Assembly: GCA_003255025.1 (NCBI GenBank)
Contig: QANY01008140.1
Span: 62,001 to 126,000, forward strand
Reading direction: 5' to 3'
Length of the DNA: 64,000 bases
Source: Datisca glomerata
Taxonomy: Eukaryota; Streptophyta; Magnoliopsida; Cucurbitales; Datiscaceae
Shown in pieces: positions 58,101-64,000 of this stretch (positions within the stretch are counted from its first letter, which is position 1; each line of letters starts with the position of its first letter). A program made the translations under genes and the position numbers. A model generated the notes under the pieces. The model searched no databases, had not been told where the DNA came from, and saw only the letters and a program-made list of their open reading frames with translations.

Positions 58101-61100
58101 ATGGCGGCCGAGTTAGGGCAACAGACGGTTGAATTCTCGGCTCTTGTTAGCCGGGCGGCCGAGGATTCATTTCTCTCGCTTAAGGAGCTCGTCGAGAAAT
58201 CCAAGTCATCTGAGCAGTCCGATACTGACAAGAAAATTAGCCTCCTCAAGTATATTGTCAAAACCCAACAGAGGATGCTCCGCCTCAACGTACTTTCTAA
58301 ATGGTGCCAGCAGGTCAGTCAGTTGCTTTCTGTTCCACTTATATCTCTGAAGTTTCGGGTTGCTGTTTTTTTTGGTCAAAATTACGAAAATTTTAAATCT
58401 TTAGGCTTGGGGTGTGGAGGCTTACATCCAAAGAATGCAATTTGGGGTTGTTCTCTAGAAATTTTTCCTGGGCGTTTTGGAAGTTTTAGGGATTGATGAA
58501 ATTTATGTTTTTCCTTCCGTTGCTAAGTAAATGGAGTGAAGTTAATTCTGGGTCTTAAAGAATTTGGTCTGTGGTTTTGGACAAGTTCGTTTCACTGAGT
58601 GGTATTTCTTTACTTCCGGGACTGTTAAGGACCAAGTTTAGTCATTAATTGAGTTGAACTATGGGTTGCGAAGCAGTTTCTTCACAAAACTTGGTCTCCT
58701 TATGAACAACGTGGTTTCACAAACTTAGCAGAGGATATTAGAGTTTGTGTTTTTTGGTTTTTTGTTGTTTTAGGATCAGAACTAATTCCTGTGACTTCAT
58801 AGATACTAAGACTAAGTAGTTCCTCTTGGCTTCAGTGGTGGTACTGAAAGTCTGAATTGAAGACCACGCAGCACACATTGTGTTCGCTGTGTTGTTGGAG
58901 GAAATGTTTTCACATTGCCGGCATATACCAAAGATGTGAATCCCCAACACTTTTTGGGTGGAATGTTTACTGACAAAGGAATTGAACCCTGCAAATTGTA
59001 GGGGTCACCCTAAAAACTTGTGTGATTCGGCCGGGGTAGGTGGAATGCATTCCCAGTGGGACATGTGGATCTCCCTCTAGGAAGCATGTATATGGATAGA
59101 AAATTTTAAACAAACCTAAACACCGTTTCTAAGAAAATTAAGATGTGGTCAAGTGGGGGAAATCTTTTCGATTAATTATGCTCGGTAATTTTCTTAAAAA
59201 ATCTTATAAAGGGTCATTGAGAAAAGCAATATGTAATCAACAAAATTATGGCCCCATATAGCGAATGAGAAGGTTAGTGCGCTTTTTGGATACCTTTCCA
59301 TGCATTTAACAAGACAGCCAAGCACCTTGCTTTTCTCTTAGAAGCAAGTAGCCTTGATTTGGGAATACGCTGGAAGCAAAGTCTTATTATGAGTTGAAGT
59401 GAAGGGTCCTTAAGTAATAATATGTAGAGCGGAACTCTGTTGGCTGAACAAAAGATGTATGACTTTCTCAAGTTAGATCGCTGATATGTTGTCGGAAAAG
59501 GAGCTCCAATGTTACTTTAGAATAAAAATAATAGGGACCAACAGGAGAATGCAAATAATTGGCCCTTTTAGCCAAATCTAAGTTTTGATCGAAAAAACAT
59601 AGAGAGATGATTATCAATAGCCTACACAACATCCTTAACCCAAAAAGTAAGTTCTCTAGTCGAATATAATGCTCAATCCATTAAGAACCCTTTCATTTCT
59701 TTCTCTTTAAATAACCTAGAAAAAGACATTAGGATCCATTCCTAAACTTTTTGAGTCCCCCCTCTTCACACATCTGTCAGTGCCACCCCTTCAATAGGGA
59801 ATCGAATTAAGGTTACATTATGACATAGTCCACGGATTACCCAAATAACCCAAGCTAGCACTCCAAAGTCCAAACATCTGAAGCTAGAGCTTCCCCTAGA
59901 TTTACGCTTTTATGTTGGACTACTACTACCTTGGAAGCTGACTACAGATAAACGAAATAGAAGAGGCTTTTAGTTGGTTAGCAGATGCTACATGTGCAAG
60001 AGAAAGCATACAAGGACAACAATAACTTGTTTTTACATCACCCGTTTGCTTACCGGATGTGCTATAGTCTCCTTGTTAGGATGGATTTATCGTGGAAAAT
60101 TTCGGCTACTACCAAGGAGTTTCTCCTCGGTTGCAATTTTTTGGGGACTGGGATGATAGACAATCATTTATGGAGAATCAATCCTTTATGTTTTTCCTGG
60201 ACCATATGGCATGAGAGAAACAACCGACTTTTTGGTGATGCTCATACCCCTTTTGTTATTGTCTTCATTTCCTTTATTCTTTCTCGGAAAGAGTGGTTCT
60301 TCTCATCAGATCCGTCTTTTGAGTCTCGCTTTTTTGACAGCCTGGCTCCATTTTTTGATTTCACAGTTGGACAGCTCTAAAGGTCTTTTGTTTATGATAT
60401 TTTTACTCTTTTACTGATAAAAGAAGTCCAAATATCTGAAGCAATGCAGCGGTGAAAAATAATTACTAGTATATCCCATAAAAAATGTGAATAGCAGTCT
60501 CTTCAAATTCTTTGCACATGTGATATCTGGTTACAGTGTAGATATTTTTCCCAATCCATTCACAAGGCAGAATTTAGAAATGCCTCATTAAATTATCAAT
60601 AGTTAGAAAAAAAAGATTGTTGGTCTATATAAAATATGTATTTTTTTCGTCAACCTCATAATCAATTGAAGTTAAATGGAATTGCAATTGATATGGAATG
60701 GAAGCCTTTTACCTAAGTGTTCTTTTTACGCATCCTCAGGTTCCATTGATACAGTACTGTCAACGACTTGCATCAACTCTGTCAAGTCATGATACATGTT
60801 TCACTCAAGCCGCGGATTCATTATTCTTCATGCACGAGGGGCTACAACAAGCACGTGCTCCAGTATATGATGTTCCATCTGCTATTGAAGTTCTCCTTAC
60901 TGGAAATTATCAACGTCTGCCAAAATGTATTGAAGATATCGGTAGTCAGGGAACATTAACTGACGTTCAACAGAAGCCTGCAATAAAAAAGTTGGACATG
61001 CTTGTACGGTCGAAATTACTTGAAGTTTCAATCCCAAAGGAAGTTTCTGAGGTTAAAGTTACTGATGGTACAGCTATACTTTGTGTGGATGGAGAGTTTA

Positions 61101-63687
61101 AGGTTCTAGTGACTCTTGGTTATAGAGGGCACTTATCATTTTGGAGAATATTGCATCTGGAGCTGCTCGTTGGAGAGAAAAATGGGACTGTGAAGCTGGA
61201 ACAGTTGCGCCGACATACTCTTGGCGATGATTTAGAGCGCAGAATGGCTGCTGCGGAAAATCCTTTCATAACATTATACTCAATTTTGCATGAGCTATGT
61301 GTCGCACTAGTTATGGACACTGTCATAAGGCAAGTACAAGCTCTTAGACAAGGAAGGTGGAGGGATGCAATTCGGTTTGAGCTTATATCTGATGGTAATA
61401 TGGGTCATGGAGGAAGTGGTGGTTCCATGCAATTAAATCAAGATGGAGAAGCTGATTCTGCTGGGTTACGAACTCCAGGGTTGAAAATCATATACTGGTT
61501 AGATTTTGAGAAAAGCTCTGGGAACAATGTCTCAAGGTCTTGCCCATTTATACAAATTGAACCAGGACCTGATTTGCAGATAAAATGTTCTCATAGCACA
61601 TTCATTATAGATCCATTAACTGGAAAAGAAGCAGATCTCTTCCTTGATCAAAGTTGCATTGATGTTGAAAAGTTACTGCTAAGAGCTATATCTTGTCATA
61701 GGTATACTCGGCTTCTTGAAATTCAGAAGGAACTGTGCAAAAATCTTCAGATCTGTCGAACTGCCGGTGATGTTGTTCTCCAGCACCATGCAGATGAACC
61801 TGATGTTGAATATAAAAAGGTTGGTATACGTTTATTATTCAAGTAAATTGTTTCTTTAGGTGTTAAAATTTTTTCTAGGGAAAAGCAATCATGAAGTGAT
61901 ACCTTGGTTGAGATGTTTTGATTGTCAATGTTTCGTGCAATGTTGAACAGAATAATCTTAGGGAGATAGAGAAAAAGAAGAGTGACATAATCTGGTAACT
62001 TATTAGACAAGAAATACTGGAGCGTAAATCTTCTTATTGTTGCCGAATGCTATAGTACATAATTTTCAGTGTTAGAGTAGGTATTTTTGGTTAGTCTCAT
62101 TACATGTGGGTGTTTTAATTATCGTTGTGTAGGTTTTCTTCCTTTTGTTTTGGTAAGAAACATTTTTTTTAAAAACAAACTTTCACAAAGTGTACATCTC
62201 AATTTTACATCCCATTATAAAAAGGATGGAAAATCCCTGAGTTTGTCGCACATATCCTTGTACAATGAAAATGAAAAGCAGTTAGCAGTAGGATGCCGGA
62301 ACTCTTTTGGCTCGCTTGAATAGAATGTGAAATACTTGCTGGATTGATTCTTATGTTTTCCTAACCCTTGTGCTGTTTTACTTATAAGTGAAAGAAGTCA
62401 CTTATAGCAAGTTTTTATAATTTAATTATATCTTAAGATACTCATGCACTACTAATTTTATGTACTTGAATTGCTTAAAAGATGTAATTACTGTTAGAAT
62501 GTAAGTATGGATAAAAGAAGTAATATATAGACATCGTCTCCAGATTGCAATTTTTTAACATTAACTATGTGAAAGAAGTCACTCATCTGTAATAATGTAT
62601 CAAGGTAGGGAGGAGACGACAATCATTTTTGGACAATTTTGTCCACTTATATTTGATACATTACTCAAAATAACATTCTAATAATTGGTACTTCAAAAAT
62701 TATATAAGTTTATCAATGGCATTAGTTTTTTAAATTTGTTCACCTATTAAATGAATTTGAAAAAAAGTCAAGTGATTAATATATAGTTTTTAAGTTAGTT
62801 TTAATTTGATAACTTTGAATGAATTGTAGCAAGTTTTTAAAACTTATCGTGAAATCTACAACTTTCTACTAATAGAGAAAAAGTGAATTATCTCTATAAG
62901 ATATAATTAAATTAATACACAATTTTAGAACATTTAGTTATTCTATATATAATTAGTTTGTTACTTAAATAGTTACAAAAAAATGTACAAACAAAAAATT
63001 AGATTTGCAATAAAAGCTAGTTTAAAAAAATAGAACATAGATAAATTAATTTTAATCACCTGTTTATTCTTTTAAATTTAGAGCACATTTCTTCTTTATA
63101 CTCCTAATTTTTTCCTAGGAAAAATGCATGAAGATGTTCTTTAACTTGGCTGAATAATAATATATCAGCAAATAAAAATAATTTCGATATAACATTGTCT
63201 TGATTTTATCACACAAATTAGAAACAAATAATATGATGCTAAATACATTTCTTTTTAATTCACATAAACACAACATTTCTATAAGTACTAATTATTGCTA
63301 AAAATATAATAAATTCAAATACATGTGCATCGTGTGTTGACTAGTCTTTTAAGTGGCATTACCTTCTTACTATTAGTTTCCTTTCTTTTTCTTGAACTTA
63401 CTGGATTTTGTTTTATAGGAGACATGAATTTGTCTGTCAATGAATAATTGGACTCCGCGATACTTGCAGAAGTCTCATATATCTCACTCATGATTATTCC
63501 TGCCTAGAAAAATGTATTGGAAGTTATTAGTGCTCTTTCACACATTTCGTTTGGTAGTTTATTTCTTTTTTACTATATTTTGTCAGCAGAAGGATATTAA
63601 GTCTGAGTGCAAGGAATATGAGGGGCAAGAAGTATTACGCGTGCGTGCCTACAGCTCATCATTTTTCACTCTTGGTATAAATATAAG
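58101..63687 (+). CDS. MED14: Mediator subunit 14 (MED14/STRUWWELPETER), 5' three exons
   Basis: MED14 is the backbone subunit of Mediator, joining head, middle and tail modules at RNA polymerase II promoters; in plants (SWP) it controls cell number and defence and cold transcription. Exon 1 (58101-58313) encodes MAAELGQQTVEFSALVSRAA and ends WCQQ before GTCAGT. Exon 2 (60740-61819, 360 codons) reads CFTQAADSLFFMHEGLQQAR, PVYDVPSAIEVLLTGNYQRL, LHELCVALVMDTVIRQVQAL and SHSTFIIDPLTGKEADLF. Exon 3 (63590-63687) reads EVLRVRAYSSSFFTLGINIR and ends at AG/GTACCT. Phases are 0, 0 and 2. About 463 residues of a protein usually near 1,700 are present; the rest lies to the right. The ATG context (AAAATGGCG) is good. 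No lesion is seen, so I read the gene as intact here. Confidence 0.95.
58314..59959 (+). other. MED14 intron 1, first part
   Basis: Intron 1 runs 58314-60739 (2426 bp, GTCAGT...CAG). This first part is T-rich and contains unassigned moderate-GC DNA near 58990-59090. No gene of its own is seen. Confidence 0.6.
59960..60400 (+). mobile_element. LINE (non-LTR retrotransposon) 3' fragment in MED14 intron 1
   Basis: The sense frame at 59985-60380 reads LSWKISATTKEFLLGCNF and FSWTIWHERNNRLFGDAHTP. The W-x-x-W-x-E-R-N-x-R-x-F pattern closes plant LINE reverse-transcriptase polyproteins after their zinc-binding domain. Upstream LINE domains are missing. It may also stem from a host gene copy of such a sequence. 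Confidence 0.55.
62590..63344 (+). mobile_element. Helitron in MED14 intron 2
   Basis: The sequence matches 42409-43025 in several blocks and keeps a 3' end: 'acatgtgcatcgtgtg' (imperfect hairpin), then CTAG at 63341-63344 followed by T. The 5' end, near 62590, is less clear. It lies inside the 1770-bp intron 61820-63589, in sense orientation, and carries no gene. Confidence 0.65.
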
Positions 63688-64000
63688 GTACCTACCTTTG
63701 GTTGAGTTACTATATATTGATTATCAGTGGCATACATAGAAAATTGTTGTCCACAAACTGTAAGGACAAGTTTCTTCCTAACAACTATAGAAAAGTTGTA
63801 CGTTGCCTAATTAGCTTTTAGATTAGTGATGTAGGACAGGTTTCAAGTTTTGATATATAATTCCTGTAAAGATATATTAGTAGCATAATGTGATGCAATG
63901 TTGATTACATTTTGTTCTATTGTATGTTACCTTCTTAAAATAGTAATGATACATATAATATTAATATTCATAAAGATATGGGAAAAGTACTGCTAGGATA
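63688..64000 (+). other. Start of MED14 intron 3
   Basis: From the GTACCT donor at 63688 to the right edge the sequence is AT-rich intronic DNA. No further exon is seen before the window ends. Confidence 0.7.

Noticed and set aside
60698..60739. ATG at 60698 as a start of a shorter MED14 frame
   Set aside because: The first 14 codons lie before a clear AG acceptor at 60739 and do not fit MED14, whereas the exon 1 to exon 2 join does.

Overview
The window is nuclear DNA of a eudicot plant. The signs are a plant-type PR-4 defence gene, a plant MED14 gene with GT-AG introns, degenerate TTTAGGG arrays, plant transposon families, and a nuclear copy of plastid DNA in the usual dicot gene order. 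The species cannot be named from sequence alone. The region is strongly AT-rich and gene-poor. Only two host genes are well supported, both partial: exon 1 of a PR-4 (barwin) gene at 1830-2099 on the minus strand, and the 5' part of MED14/STRUWWELPETER at 58101-63687 on the plus strand, which runs off the right edge.

Layout. 1-1735 holds a non-autonomous element with long inverted termini and a core of short palindromes; it lies inside what should be the first PR-4 intron. 2175-6340 is mostly AT-rich, with a perfect 28-nt hairpin and a telomere-like array. 6349-8215 is a decayed Ty3/gypsy copy with tandem repeats. A Harbinger-like element (8296-9568, TAA duplication) and a CACTA element (9672-11962, CAC duplication) follow. 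The CACTA element carries exons copied from an ENTH-domain gene and from a second small gene. 12757-23881 is an LTR retrotransposon with a CACGT duplication, a gag joined to integrase by an internal deletion, several minisatellites and a decayed antisense frame with a plant mobile domain. A hAT remnant (24564-26120) follows.

26165-33440 is an endogenous caulimovirid remnant on the minus strand, whose protease and reverse-transcriptase segment is repeated head to tail about 2.5 times. 33909-39106 is a non-coding LTR element filled with minisatellites. 39341-43025 is a chain of Helitrons. 43222-47797 is a colinear plastid insert (accD, psaI, ycf4, cemA), all decayed. 48671-54966 is a second CACTA element (TAG duplication) with remnants of both transposase genes. 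A 19-N assembly gap lies 309 bp upstream of the MED14 start codon. MED14 intron 1 holds a LINE fragment and intron 2 a Helitron.

The genes do not form a pathway. The region is a nest of mobile elements between two host genes. The observations most worth following up are the gene-capturing CACTA element, the tandem caulimovirid segment, the antisense plant mobile domain frame and the palindrome-cored element in the PR-4 intron. All coordinates come from reading by eye; no alignment or database search was run.
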